64,000 nt of DNA from Bettongia penicillata ogilbyi (Eukaryota > Chordata > Mammalia > Diprotodontia > Potoroidae), in NCBI GenBank assembly GCA_023548195.1, contig JAJHZJ010000400.1, forward strand, positions 248,001 to 312,000. The letters are read 5' to 3'. Positions 1-11,408 of this stretch are shown piece by piece. The first letter of the stretch is position 1, and every line of letters starts with the position of its first letter. The translations under genes and the position numbers were made by a program. The notes beneath the pieces are model-generated. The model was not told where the DNA came from, ran no database searches, and saw nothing but the letters and a program-made list of their open reading frames with translations.

Positions 1-471
1 AAGCACAGGGTGAGTTGAATAGGAAGGGATTATATCTGAAAAAATAAAATAAAGAAGTGAAAGAGGGATATATTGGGAGGAGAAAGGGAGAAATGGAATG
101 GGGCAAATTATCTCTCATAAAAGAGGGACGAGAAAAGCTTTTCCAGTGGAGGGGAAAATGGGGGAGGTGAGAGGGAAAAAGTGGAGCTTACTCTCATCAC
201 ATTTGGCTCAAGGAAGGAATAACATGCATACTCAGTTTGGTATGAAAACCTATCTTACACTATATTAAAATAGGGTAGAAGGGAATAACAAGGTGAGGGG
301 ATGATGGAAGGGAGGGCAAATGGGAGGAGGGAGCAATTAGAAGTAAACACTCTTGGAGAGGGAAAAGGTCAAAAGATAGAATAGAAGAAATGGGGTGCAG
401 GACAGGATGGAGGGAAATATTTTTAATCTTACACAACATGACTATTATGGAAATCTTTTGCAAAATTGCGT

Positions 472-541
<70 letters not shown>

Positions 542-930
542 GATAGATAGATCTATATCTATCTATCTGTCTATATCTATATCTATAGTCTATATTGAAT
601 TACTTGCCTTCTCAGTGGGGATGGTTGGGGAAAGAGGAAGGAAGATAACTTGGAACTCACAATTTTAGGAAGAAATGTTGAGAATTGTTTTTGTGTACAA
701 CTGGCATATAGGAAATACAGGTAATCAGGTATAGAAATTTATCTTGCCCTACAAGACAGGAGAGAAGATGGGGATAAGGGAAGGGAGGGGTGTTAGAAGG
801 GAGGGAAGATTGGTGTAAGGGGTAACCAGAATGCAAGGCATTTTGGGATGGGAGAGGAGAGAAATTGGAAGAAAATTTTGGACTCAAAATTTTTTGGAAA
901 TTAATTCCGAAAACTTAATTAAAAAAAAAG
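1..930 (+). mobile_element. HAL1-type half-LINE, copy H1 (3' half)
   Basis: This plus-strand segment matches the post-ORF1 part of copy H3 (39165-40013): the purine-rich linker, the jump into L1 3' UTR sequence near 425-440, a first terminal module ending near 660, and a second ending near 895-900 in an A-rich tail. Its ORF1 and 5' UTR must lie left of the window. A (GATA)n tract has grown inside it at 471-590. It runs directly into a minus-strand L1 (L1-A) at about position 931, in the middle of that L1's ORF1, so H1 probably inserted into L1-A; the other target-site duplication would be outside the window. Confidence 0.8.
471..590. repeat. (GATA)n followed by (TATC)-type repeat
   Basis: About 80 bases of uninterrupted GATA units (472-550) are followed by about 40 bases of TATC/TATATC units (551-590), so the two halves are roughly complementary and could fold into a hairpin. 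The tract sits where the other HAL1 copies have the unexpanded sequence around ACACAGATATGG. Confidence 0.95.
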
Positions 931-936
931 AAACTG

Positions 937-1740
937 CAAGGTCCTGTGTCATCCTTACTGTATCTCCTCGATATTTGAATTGCTTCTTTCTGGTTGCTTG
1001 CAGTACTTTCTCCTTCACTTGATATTTAGAATTTAGCAACAGTATTCCTTGGTGTTTTAAGTTTGGATCCCTTTCAGGAAATGTACAGTGGATTCTTTCA
1101 ATGACTATTTTGCTCTTTGGATCTAGGACTTCGGGTCAATTTTCCTTGATGATTTTTTGAAAGATACTGTCCAGGTTCTTTTCTTCATATGGCTTTCTGG
1201 TATACCAACAATTCTTAGTTTTTTTTTTCTCTCCTAGATCTATTTTCCAGATCAGTTGCTTTTCCAATTATATATTTTACATTTTCTCCTATCTTTTCAT
1301 TCTTTAGATTCTGTTTGACTGATTCTTGATGTCTCATGGAGTCCTTAGCTTCTACTTGTCTGATTCTAATTTTTATCAAATTGTTTTCTTCAGTTAACTT
1401 TTGCGTCTGTCCAATTTTCCATCTGTTCAATTGTTCCTTTTAAGGAGTTATTTTCTCCAGTTAGGTTTTGTACTTCCTTTTCCATTTGTCCAATTTTCCA
1501 TTTAAATTCTTTTGTAATTTCTTTTTTCATATTTTTAAAATCATTGGTCAATTTTTCTTCTATTTCTCTACTTTAGCTTTTAAAATTCTCCCTGTTATGC
1601 TTCAGACCAGTTCATATTCTCTTTTGAAGTTACAGATGGGAGTACAGCCTTAATGTTGATCTCTTTGGTATTTTGTTTTGGTCCTTGTCCTCGTAGAAAG
1701 ATTCTATGGTCTTTTCTTTTTTGCTTTGCTTCTTACTCAT
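937..1740 (-). pseudogene. L1 ORF1 remnant (L1-A)
   Basis: The likely original start is the ATG at 1738-1740, giving MSKKQSKKEKTIESFYEDKD, which lines up with the L1-B ORF1 start MNRKKKRAKRTIESFYGDKD. Frame is lost several times. A recognisable coiled-coil block (LTEENNLIKIRIRQVEAKDS) and the conserved TDLENRSRRE segment leading into the RNA-binding domain are read between 1430 and 1215. ORF1p is a trimeric RNA-binding chaperone that coats L1 RNA; this copy cannot make it. The C-terminal part beyond 937 is cut off. Confidence 0.75.
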
Positions 1741-2390
1741 GATTGTCACTCTTTTCCTGTCCTTTAAAGTAGATTTTTGTGTGTGTGGGGCCCAGAGGGC
1801 TCTGTACCACACTTCTTGTGCCTAAAACTTAAGGCTTTGTGTGTTGTGGTCTCTGGTTCTTTCAGTTAGAAGCTAAAATGCTGCAGCTTACCTGGTGTTG
1901 AGCTGGCTGGTGTTGGAAAGCAGAGGCCAGGTGATGTCTTTTTGGGTTTCCCCTGAAGTTACCCTGTAGCCAGCTCATTAAGTGTGACAGAGGGGTGGTC
2001 TGGCCACAGAAAGTCTCCTCTGCTGAGCTAGAGTGTGGGTGAGCTCAGCAGTTGGTGACCCCATCTGCCCTAGTGTCTTCCTGATTGCCCTGGGGTGCTA
2101 AGGTACATCTGGGGTCCTAGTGTTGGTGGTTGCTATCTTCACTCCCCTGGGGCTTAGGATCTTCTCCCGGTTTTCTGTGGTAGGGCTGTCTGGGACAGCT
2201 TTGGTCCTGCACTCGTCCTCTTCAGTCACAACAAGAGGTACCCTCCTTAGCAATTTTCCAATGCTTAGGGACTAAGAGACTATTTACCCCTTCTGCTGCT
2301 TACATTATTCCAGGACTTTTCCTGGGGAGATATTCTCTGAGCTCTTCAAGGTCAACAAGGGGAGGAAGATAGCAATTACTGATCACTCCA

Positions 2391-2399
2391 CCATCTTGG
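2391..2399 (-). promoter_or_regulatory. YY1-like site at L1-A 5' end
   Basis: CCATCTTGG on the plus strand (CCAAGATGG in element sense) lies about 10-18 bases inside the L1-A 5' end. A YY1 site at this position directs accurate L1 initiation in primates; here the role is inferred from position and sequence. Confidence 0.5.
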
Positions 2400-2409
2400 C
2401 TCCCAGAAG

Positions 2410-2749
2410 TCCGTTATGTATGACTCTTGTCTGACACCATATTTTTTGCTCTTCAAATGCAGACCCTATGCCTCACACATCTTTTGTATCTTCCATCTTA
2501 GAAAACTACTGGGCACAATATGGGCCTTGAATAATTACTTGATTCATACTAATTTCCATAAATGTTTAATTCTTCCTCCTACCTTTTTTATTTTATTAAA
2601 TTTTTTATTGAAATTTGTTTTGTTGAATACACATTTAATATCATTCACTCTCAGTGAACAAACCTTTCAGTTATTGAAAGAAAATTTACTCACATTAAAC
2701 AAACATAGGGCAACTAAGCAAAATCCCCCATTGGTCATGTATGTTTAAT
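2410..2749. other. Unrecognised AT-rich sequence
   Basis: No repeat or gene recognised. The 110-residue frame at 2416-2748 has no recognisable domain and biased, low-complexity composition, so I do not call it a gene. Confidence 0.4.
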
Positions 2750-3115
2750 TTTAGACTTTCAGTTCCCCACCTCTCTGATAAGAGGTATGTTGTTTGAGTC
2801 ACCTTCAGTCTTTTGGATTCAAGGTTTATAATTTATTTAGTCAGTATTCTCAAGCTTTTGAAGTTGTTTTTCTTTGTAATATGTTCTTTCTGTAAATTTT
2901 GATCCTAGCTCTATCCACTTTATTCTTTATCAAATCATAGAGTTCTTTCAAGTTTCCTCTGCAGATGCCATTTGTAATTCTTATAGTTTAAGTATATTCC
3001 ATCGAATTCATTTATCACAATTTTGTAACCATCTCCTAATTGCTGGACTTTCCATTGTTTCCACTTTTTGGCTATATTAAAATGTAGGTATAACGCGTGT
3101 TACAGCCCTGATATG
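2750..3115 (-). mobile_element. Old LINE 3' fragment, probably L1
   Basis: Read on the plus strand, the series of landmarks resembles the reversed 3' end of ORF2 and 3' UTR seen at 17380-17640: a block about tail contact sequence, then TTCATTTATCACAATTTTG, then CTAATTGCTGGAC and CATTGTTTCCACTTTTTGGC. The match is weak and full of indels, so the family assignment is tentative. Confidence 0.45.
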
Positions 3116-4140
3116 AAGGTCCAAGAATCAGTATACACTTTGAAGAATATTTTTCTGCTTCTGAAGTTTATAGGCCTTCAGAAACAAATCTGAATTTTCC
3201 CATTTAATTACATTCTGGATTTTGCCACTAATTCCCCTTACAAAGCATATTTCTTATAAAACTCAGCAGCTAAAAAAAGTCTACCTACAGGTCAATTAAA
3301 TCAATTAAGAAAACATTACCCTCTACTGTACAATTCAATGGCCAAAAGCCAGTTTAACATCAGCCACACATACACAATGGATGGTCATTATATTTCTGTT
3401 CTTTTGTAAAGTTTCTTGGTCTCTACTTCCCACTGAAGGCTTGCTCATTTAAATGTATTAAATGCTACTTTTCAGTGCATCTAAAATTCTTACCAGATTC
3501 CAGAACATGGCAGCTGATGTTCTTTTCTTAATCTTGACATCTCACTCTCTCAATAAGTTTCTCATTATAATTGTCTACTATATTCTACTATCCATTTCCA
3601 GTTCAACCAGCATATGATATTCTACTGAAAAGGCAGCGACATTCTCTCAACCTTCTTTTAATGCGGATAGGTATTTGGGGACTTCTATACAAAGTTCTTT
3701 GTTTCCAGGTCAGAGGTGTTTAAGAATCCAGTCCCTAGTTTCTCTTCTGTGCTTCAGACTAATTTCTCCCTAATGAGGATAGATGAGTTTAAAATACTTC
3801 TTCAGGAGAGTGTCCTGATTTCTGTCCAATTCATCTTGAGACCACTTATCTTCCCAGATACACAGTGGCTGTTTCCTACTTCTTTTTCCCTTAGGAGCCA
3901 ACTGAGGTTTCTCTTTAATTCTAAGGTTCTAGGGAAAACAGACAAATCTTGTGCAGCTTCCTGAGTTCCTATGGCATGTTGATTAGGAGTGCTATGTGGG
4001 GAAACTGAATATGTAACATATTCCTTGTATTCCAGGACCTTAATATATGAGCATGATTTTAAAATTTGTTTCAAGTTTTGCTATAATGTAAGGCCAGATG
4101 ATGAGATCCATTGCTATGTCTTAAGATAAATGGATGGATT
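3116..4140. other. No recognised feature
   Basis: AT-rich, non-repetitive by eye. Overlapping short frames at 3716-3964 (+) and 3802-4074 (-) show no domain, start context or codon signature that I trust. Confidence 0.4.
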
Positions 4141-4144
4141 GATG

Positions 4145-4145
4145 A

Positions 4146-4197
<52 letters not shown>

Positions 4198-4244
4198 GTA
4201 AATGGATAGATATAGAGATAGATATATCTGTGTGTGTGTGTGTG
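4145..4244. repeat. (GATA)n plus (GT)n microsatellite
   Basis: GATA units from about 4145 to 4196, a degenerate GATA/TATAGA stretch, then a short GT run at 4229-4244. Confidence 0.95.
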
Positions 4245-4447
4245 ACTATTTTGATGAGGGATTTGGTTGACCAACTCTGTTAAAAAGCCAGCCTATTCTT
4301 TCAAGCATTGAAGTAAGTTTGACCAGTGTTTCATTGCTACTAAATTTAGCCAGTTCTCTTTCTCCTAGACATTTTGGAAAAATGAAAAGGGAAGTAGTTG
4401 GCATGTTGAATGTAATCTACTTCCCATTTGTGTCCTAGAATTAGAGA

Positions 4448-4965
4448 CAATATTGGGGCACATGGGGTATTCTAGGATGACTAGAACCTCTAGTGTGTGG
4501 CCTTCTTAAGCCCTTTTCAGGGCTTTTTATGTACATTTGGTTGCACCATTTACTCAACTCTCACTTTTGCTTCCAAGAAGCTGTAGCATGTACAGGAGCC
4601 AAACCCTGATAGACCATCTTGACAGACAGACTAAATCAGACTGTGGATCACTGCAGGCCTCAGCCCATCTGTGATTTAGTGGGATGTCTACTGAAAATAT
4701 GTGAAGATGTCCTTTAGTGGAATGGAGGAAGGAGAACAATTTGTTCCAAAGCCAGGAAGGCAGCTAAAGCAGGTGCTTAGAGTTGTCAGACATTGAAGTT
4801 GCCAAGGTCATTCAATATAAAAGGGGTCATCACCAGTTAAATTTTTGTCCTACCACCAGACTTCGATAACTCTGGAAGAGAAAGTATGGCTTTGTGCAAC
4901 TTTGCCTCACTTAATGGTGTCATTGATGCTCTTCAGACAAAGGGCAAACAACAAAAAATATTGAA
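4448..4965 (+). mobile_element. RTE-type LINE 3' end or RTE-driven SINE, copy 1
   Basis: This segment is a dispersed repeat: it aligns along its length with 51797-52350 (shared landmarks GGATGACTAGAA near the start, CTCCAAGAAGCTGTAG, a TTGTGCAA block followed by TTGCCTCA, and a tail rich in CAAACAACAA). The ending in CTTCAGACAAAGGGCAAACAAC matches the style of RTE/BovB-clade 3' ends, which terminate in short CAA-rich repeats rather than poly-A. Sense is plus. No coding part is present. Whether it is a truncated RTE or a non-autonomous SINE using the RTE tail cannot be settled here. Confidence 0.6.
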
Positions 4966-5103
4966 AACAACAAACCTGGGGAGAATTTGAGACAATATCT
5001 CACAAAGTATTTCTGACTTCCTTAAAGGATACTCAGCTATCCAACAAGCACTTAGGCTAGCAAAATATCCATTATAGGACAGGTTTTCTTTAACCTGACC
5101 AAT

Positions 5104-5104
<1 letters not shown>

Positions 5105-5140
<36 letters not shown>

Positions 5141-5157
5141 CACACATACACACAGAG

Positions 5158-5194
<37 letters not shown>
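5105..5194. repeat. (CA)n then (GA)n microsatellite
   Basis: CA units at about 5105-5138, a mixed CACATA stretch, then GA units at 5154-5194. The antisense frame over it (Leu-Ser and Cys-Val runs) is a translation of the microsatellite and is not a gene. Confidence 0.95.
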
Positions 5195-5197
<3 letters not shown>

Positions 5198-6139
5198 AAC
5201 CTCTCAACTATCAAGAGATAGTTCTTTCTGCTTTGTGGGGCACATAAATACCCCTTCCTTATTATGGCTCTCTCTTTTGAAATCTGTGAGGCTCCCATTA
5301 CTTTCCTTGCAGTATCAGTAAGAAGACAGTGCTGAGTTGTTCCTTAGCATTCATGATTCCCAGTAGCAGTCAAATAGACATGTAGATGAGCAAGTCTCTA
5401 ATCAGATTCTTTTATCTCTCTCTCTTCTTCATCTATGGCTTTCCTCATCCTTTGCATATCTGAGAGCAGTTCCCCATTTCTATGTGTACCCCAGGAGTCA
5501 ACCTATGACTAAGGGAAAGATTACACAAATAAGAAGGAATATCCATTACCAAAAAAGTATAACTGAGTAGTAATTTCATTAAGTGGTCAAATGTAGGAGT
5601 GTGATTTTTGTGTGTGCATGTGTGTGTGTGTATATGTGTAGACATAGCTTGTGACTTCTCTCAAATGGTGTCATAATCTACATGGAAGGAAAGCAGCTCA
5701 TTATAATCTCTATTTAAATAAAATTTGAATGGGTTAAATTGGTGAGTATAGTTGGCTATTGTTACGTGTCAGGTTAGCATATATTCATCATGGAGGAGGT
5801 CAACTCCCTTTTTTGCAAAGGTATGCTGAGGCTTTGAGTTGAGAGAACAAGCTATTCAGATAATGTCTGCAACTATTACTCACTTGTACCACAGAGTTCA
5901 ATACTCTCCTTCCAAAGAACCACACCACATTTAAGTGTGGCTTCTATCTTCTTTTATAAGCAAGTACTGATAATGTGAGGCTATTTGATGTGGAGGACTT
6001 TAATTTTCAGGTATTAAAACCTTGAGATCACTGATAAAGAGGTGACAACAGTCAGGAGACACAACAATGCCTATAGAGTTAGGGCAGAATGAACTTTTGA
6101 TACACAGTAATACTGCATCATCGCGGCAAATCCAGAATT
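5195..6139. other. No recognised feature
   Basis: Apart from a short GT-rich run at about 5606-5640 I recognise nothing here. Confidence 0.4.
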
Positions 6140-6310
6140 TAGAGCCAAATCTCTATTGTCATTCTGGCTCTGCTGCTTACCATATGAATGACACAAGTAA
6201 CAAGTGGCTTTACCTTTCTGGCACTTAGTTTTCACATTTATATAGATAGATGAGGATGAACTACAGAATTAGGTGATCTATAACATCTTGTTGAACCCTT
6301 AATCAATGTG
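6140..6310 (+). mobile_element. Degraded MIR/CORE-SINE
   Basis: Order of landmarks fits a MIR-family SINE in plus orientation: CTGGCTCTGCTGCTTAC, then an acaagt..acctttctg block, then a gatgagg block. Strongly diverged. Confidence 0.45.
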
Positions 6311-7149
6311 GGAATTCTGCTAAAATTGCTATCCCAGCTACTTTCTTCTTGAAAGATTGGTGTCACATTTCTCTTTAACTCATGCCCCACACAACAGAAC
6401 ACAATAAAAATTTTTTTATCTCCTTTAATACATCTTATAAAGACATGACTTTAAAGTCTGTTCATTAGTGAAGGGTGAGGATATCTTCTACACCAATATC
6501 CTGGTATAGCCAAAAAGCTTGTATAATGTTTCCTATAACATCACTTTTAGCAGTTAATGTTATTATGATTTAAGTGGCCATAATTATGGTTCCTGGTAGA
6601 TGATAAACATTGTTAAATTTCCTAAATCCTAGTATTGAAACTTTATATACTTCAATAGTTCTTTGCCTTTTTCTCATCAGTCACAAGAAAGAAGTGAATA
6701 AAGAGAATAACAAAAGCTATTAGTTTATTATTCATCTTTGATAAAAATGAATATAATAATTTAGTGAAAATTTGAAAGAAATCCTATATTCACAGATCTT
6801 GAGTAACATAACAAAAATCAGTGTATGTACCATGAAAGACAGTTCAACTAAATTCATGTAACTTCCTTTTTGAAAATTTCTTATCCTAAGGGTAATATAA
6901 AGAATTATTCCAATTTAGCTGCTGCCAACAACTTATAGAGAAATTTCTATTTCCTGCACAACGTCTTAGGTTGCCATCTATTGAGGTTTACTCTATAAAG
7001 GAAAAAGAAAACATATTTTTATAGAGTTCCCCCCTACCCTCTACAGATAGAGTTTATTCAGTATTCTTCCTTCCTCTTTATGTGAAAGGTTTTCTCATAG
7101 CTTTCTTTGCACGGGTGATTTAGAACCCTTTTTCTCAGTTGTTGCTTAG

Positions 7150-7151
<2 letters not shown>
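6311..7151. other. No recognised feature
   Basis: AT-rich sequence without a repeat, RNA or coding signature that I can support. Confidence 0.4.
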
Positions 7152-7245
<94 letters not shown>

Positions 7246-7246
7246 A
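7152..7246. repeat. (CT)n microsatellite, about 94 bp
   Basis: An almost perfect CT run, the longest pure dinucleotide tract in the window, followed by a decaying C/T-rich tail to about 7330. The Ser-Leu-rich frame across it is an artefact. Confidence 0.97.
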
Positions 7247-7330
7247 TGTCTTTATTTCTCACTTTCTTTCCTCCTTCCTGTCTGCCTACCTTCTTTCTAT
7301 CCTTCCTTTCTTAGTTTCTTTCCTGAGTTT

Positions 7331-8364
7331 CCTTATCTTGCCCAGGCTGAAGAAGCAGCAACCATTAATAGGTATTATACCTTTAATGATCAGCACCGAA
7401 AATTCCATCTTCTCCATATCCAACTTCAATTTCTTCCTCCAGAGGAAACCAGCCTCCTTTTCTCCATCCCACTACTTACTATATTGTGGCAAAAAAAAAT
7501 ACAATTACAATCATTTCATAAAATCTTAATGGACTAATCACATGACAGCCTATTTACCTGATACTAATTAGTCCCAATCACTTTTGAAGGATAAATAAAA
7601 TGTAACAAACTATACAAAGACATGGTAAATGCTTCCATTCACTTGTGTAATAGCTATTTGATTTCCTTGGATGAGACACCTGTTCAAACTTTAATAATAT
7701 TTATTTGCCTTTTCTTGTCTCCTGCTTTTGAACAAGGAATATCTTTTCATTCTAATAACAAACTTTACCAAATGTATAGAAATATTCATTTAGAAATATC
7801 TTCATTTTCCCTTGACTAATTTTCTTCTCATCTACCTTTACCTTTTATTAGGCAATATTTTACTCACCTATCATAAGTTGTATAAGAATGCTACTGATTA
7901 GTTATGCACTCTAAAGAGACTTGGAAAGTTATGAAAGACATATATCTGTATTCAGGAATTTAAAGGGCCTCTCTACTAGCACTTTAGCATATTAATATAT
8001 TTCTTTGCTTTCAGTTTTGCCTGCTATCACTGTTTTACACTCCTTGGATCCTTCACTGACAGTCATGTCTTTCTCAAGAGGTCTCATTCCCCTTTTTAAA
8101 AAAATCCTGATACTGTGGAACTTAGTGCAGACAACCAGTGCGCTTAGCCCCAGTACATCTTAGAATTCCTAAGTGGAAGTGACCCATAAGCCTCAGGCTC
8201 TCCAGTAATAATGGCAACAGATATGTGACATCACACTGAAATGGTACTTTAAAAATATATAAATGTCCTAGATATCCTAAGAATAGATTAATGTCCTATG
8301 ATAATCTAGATTTCATCCCACCTTTAGTGAAAATAATGGTAGCCATAGAGAGGAGCAGATGCTT

Positions 8365-8365
<1 letters not shown>
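7331..8365. other. No recognised feature
   Basis: No gene or repeat recognised; the region is AT-rich and looks unique. Confidence 0.4.

Positions 8366-8403
<38 letters not shown>
8366..8403. repeat. (GT)n microsatellite
   Basis: An uninterrupted run of 19 GT units. Confidence 0.97.
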
Positions 8404-8406
<3 letters not shown>

Positions 8407-9482
8407 GTTGTTTGGACTGTCATTGGACAAGACTACTGGACAAGTGAATGTGCAATGTAGGTGAGGAAAGTATAGGTCTCTGCCTATCATCCAGTGTCCA
8501 GGATATCTGATCATCTCTCATCTCAAACTTCAAAAGTTAGTTTTATCTATAAAAAACTATAGTATTTCTTGTTCTTTGCATATTGACATTTTCATATTTG
8601 CTAAATTCACAGTGAACAAAACAATTTTAAGCATTGGGGAAATTTTGCAAAATTGGCTGAGAAGTAAAGGGAATTTACAAGGGGAACATGTGAAAAGCAT
8701 TAAAGACATTTGGTGGCATTGCGAATATTTTCTTTACCTTCAAAATTCTTTCCACTATCCCTGTCATGTTGCCAGCAACTTTACTTCATCACATGCTGAT
8801 GAAAGTTAGGTCATACCGATAGAAGAGGGTGAAATGGACCAAACACACTGTAATATTTGAACGAATATCATTGGTGAGATTTTGGATTGTGAAAAGGAAG
8901 TAATGGCCTGAAAAGGAGTTTGGTGGTGACAGAGAGAGCAATAAGAACCTGGAGTACAGAGGAACTTTCCACTCACCTAGTTATATACTCTCACCTGTGG
9001 AAGTATATAATTCAGAGCCATTCATGCCTTTTCTCTTTATTGACAGTGAGCACAATAGGACCTACAATCCTTTATCACTCATTTAGTCCTCAATTCTCTG
9101 CCTTCATACAAATTTTCAATGGCAACTGACTCCTTGTCAGGAACCTTTCTATGGTTCCAGAAAAGGAGAATGGAAAAAGGACATGGGAAAGGACAGTGAG
9201 GAAGACAAGAATGAAAGCTAGAAAAAAGGTGGAACATTGTGAAATAAGTGAATTCAGGTTTTATTTTCCCTCTGTTAATCTTTCAATGCCTCTAGTCACC
9301 TACTCAAGGCCCCTTGGTGTGGTATTCTTTGTCTGCTCTATATTCTTGATCTATTTCTTTCCCTTTTTCTCTATCATAATATACTGCTTATGCATCCCAT
9401 TCCCCCATGGTTCTGTTCTTTTCTCGCCAATATGCCAAATAATTCACCTTAAGATATTGAAAGATGATAATATTTTAATGAG
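8404..9482. other. No recognised feature
   Basis: Possibly old repeat debris; nothing could be assigned. The 123-residue frame at 9151-9522 runs into the SINE that follows and has no domain. Confidence 0.35.
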
Positions 9483-9690
9483 AGGCAATATGGTTTGGGT
9501 GAACATAGATCTGATCACATAATTGTGAATTTCTTGGTTCAAATTTCTTGGTCCACTTCTAATACATATTGACTGAATCACCCTGGACAAGTCACTTAAA
9601 ATTCTTGATGGCCCAAGCAACCCTCTCAGAATATAAATTTCAGAAGATATTTCAATCTTCATTGAATGTTGAAATGTTGGAATTATCAGT
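9483..9690 (+). mobile_element. Marsupial CORE-SINE (MAR1/WSINE-like), plus strand
   Basis: Starts with AGAGGCAATATGGTTTGGGT, the decayed tRNA-like head (A box region), then GGTTCAAATTTC (B box), then CCTGGACAAGTCACTTAA, and GCCCAAGCAACCCTCTCAGA, the typical SINE body. Head-to-body order fixes plus orientation. tRNA-derived SINEs of this form are very abundant in marsupials and support the organism call. Confidence 0.7.
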
Positions 9691-9892
9691 TTCACAGAGT
9701 CCTAGAATAAAGAGGCAACAATGGATGGTGTCAATAAAGTTTGCAAAGGTAAAAAAAAATACATTTTTCTTCTACCTTTAAGTCACACTCATTCATCTTC
9801 TAAAGCAACCACCACCACACACCTACCACTTCATTGTTTAACTATCCTTCCCAATAAGTTTCTTTTTCATCTGAATTTGTTTTGGAATACTA

Positions 9893-10145
9893 TAGCCTTC
9901 CATTGTCGCTGTTTAGTCTTGTCTGACATTTTTAGGACTCCATTTGGGGTTTTCTTGGTTGGAGGGATTTGCCATTTCCTTCTCTAGCTCATTTTAGAGA
10001 TGAGGAAACTGAGGCAGAGTTAAGTAACTTGCCTCGGGTCACCCAGCTAGTAAGTGTCTGAGGCCATATTTGAACTCAGGTGCTCCTGAACCCAGGTCGT
10101 GCACTTTATCAACTTTATCCACTGTACCACCTAGCTACCTTTCAG
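9893..10145 (-). mobile_element. Marsupial CORE-SINE (MAR1-like), minus strand
   Basis: On the minus strand it reads AGGTAGCTAGGTGGTACAGT then GGATAAAG (A box region), GAGTTCAAAT (B box), CTAGCTGGGTGACCC, and CTCAGTTTCCTCATCT, the conserved MIR/CORE block, ending near CAAATGGAGTCC. It is better preserved than its neighbours, so probably younger. Confidence 0.8.
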
Positions 10146-10701
10146 GCTCATCTAGTTCTTTCTAATTAAGGATCCAAATGATGCTGGGTTGATTTTTCTG
10201 AGTTTGAAAACATGAATATATTCTGAACAGTTTTTGTTGTAAAGTGAACTTGAAGCAAAATAATTAGACTTGGCTCATATTTCTCAGTAAGAGCTGTAAT
10301 GAGTCCCAATCTCTGCTGTACTGCAGGCAGCCCTTCAACAAAGTGATTTATTGAAAGGCATTAGGAAGCAGAATAATGAGATTTTGAACTCGATTTTTTT
10401 AAAGTGATTCTAATTGATACACCAATGTACTGGAACACAAAAACTAAAACATTTTTTTCCTTCAGGGAAACAATTATTTTATCAACTATTATTTTATTTT
10501 CTCTTATCTAATGTTCGAAATGATGTCATTGAAATAAAATATGACATTCAGGGGACATTTGTGCTCTTCCTTAGGAAGCTGAAGTGATAGAAATAGGAGC
10601 ATATATTTTATAAAATGTTAGCAACAAGAGGTCATGTACATTTGATGGATAACAAAAATCCTTGATTTTTGTGAACATTTCTCTTCATTATTTGTATATT
10701 T
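10146..10701. other. No recognised feature
   Basis: AT-rich flank of HAL1 copy H2; nothing identified. Confidence 0.4.
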
Positions 10702-10714
10702 TGGAAATAGCTTT
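10702..10714. repeat. Target-site duplication of H2, left
   Basis: TGGAAATAGCTTT, repeated exactly at 13119-13131. It fixes both ends of the inserted element. Confidence 0.9.
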
Positions 10715-11408
10715 TTTAAAAATTAATTAATTTAAATTTTATATTCATTTTCGTAGAATTTGGGGTTCCAAATTATCTCCCCATTTGTCCCTTCCCCCCA
10801 CCCCAATACACTGAGCATTTTAATTTCCCTTGTCACCAGTCTGCCCTCTCTTCTGTCATCCCTCCCTTCCCTTGTCCTCATCTTCTCTTTTGTCCTATAG
10901 GGCCAGATAACTTTCTATTCCCCATTACCTGTATTTCTTATTTCCTAGCAGCAAGAACAATATTTGACAGTTGTTCCTAAAACTTTGAGTTCCAACTTCT
11001 CCCCATCCCTCCTTTCCCACCCATTCCCTTTGGGAAGGCAGGCAATTCAATATAGGCCATATCTGTGTAGTTTTGCAAATGACTTCGATAATATTTGTGT
11101 TGTGTACGACTAATTATATTTCCCTCCATCCTATCTTGCCCCCCATTGCTTCTATTCTCACTTTTGATCCTGTCCCTCCCTAAGAGTGTTGATTTCAAAT
11201 TGCTCCCTCCTCCCATTGCCCTTCCTTCCATCGTCCCCCCCAACCTGCTTATCCCCTTCTCCCCCAATTTCCTGTACAGTAAGATAGGATTTCATACCAA
11301 AATGCATTTTATTCCCTCCTTTAGTCGAATGTGATAAGAGTAAACTTCATGTTTTTCTCTCAGCTCCCCTCTTTTTCCCTCCACTAAAAAGTCTTCTGCC
11401 TGCCTCTG

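Larger units (their letters stand above)
931..2409 (-). mobile_element. L1 fragment L1-A: ORF1 region and 5' UTR
   Basis: The minus strand matches the ORF1 and inner 5' UTR of L1-B (21960-23394). The 5' end is at about 2404-2409, where a CCATCTTGG block and CCCAGAAG give way to unrelated sequence. ORF2 and the end of ORF1 are missing because copy H1 abuts at 931. Many stops and small indels make this an old copy. It is a useful comparator: its 5' end lies exactly where L1-B changes from its inner to its outer 5' UTR module. Confidence 0.8.

Noticed and set aside
1..930. Purine-rich DNA taken at first for a satellite
   Set aside because: It matches the H3 linker and 3' region in order, so it is a HAL1 3' half.
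4933..5298. 121-residue minus-strand frame with Leu-Ser and Cys-Val runs
   Set aside because: Produced by the CA and GA microsatellites.
7139..7537. 132-residue frame with a long Ser-Leu run
   Set aside because: It is the translation of the CT microsatellite and its flank; no domain and no support for expression.
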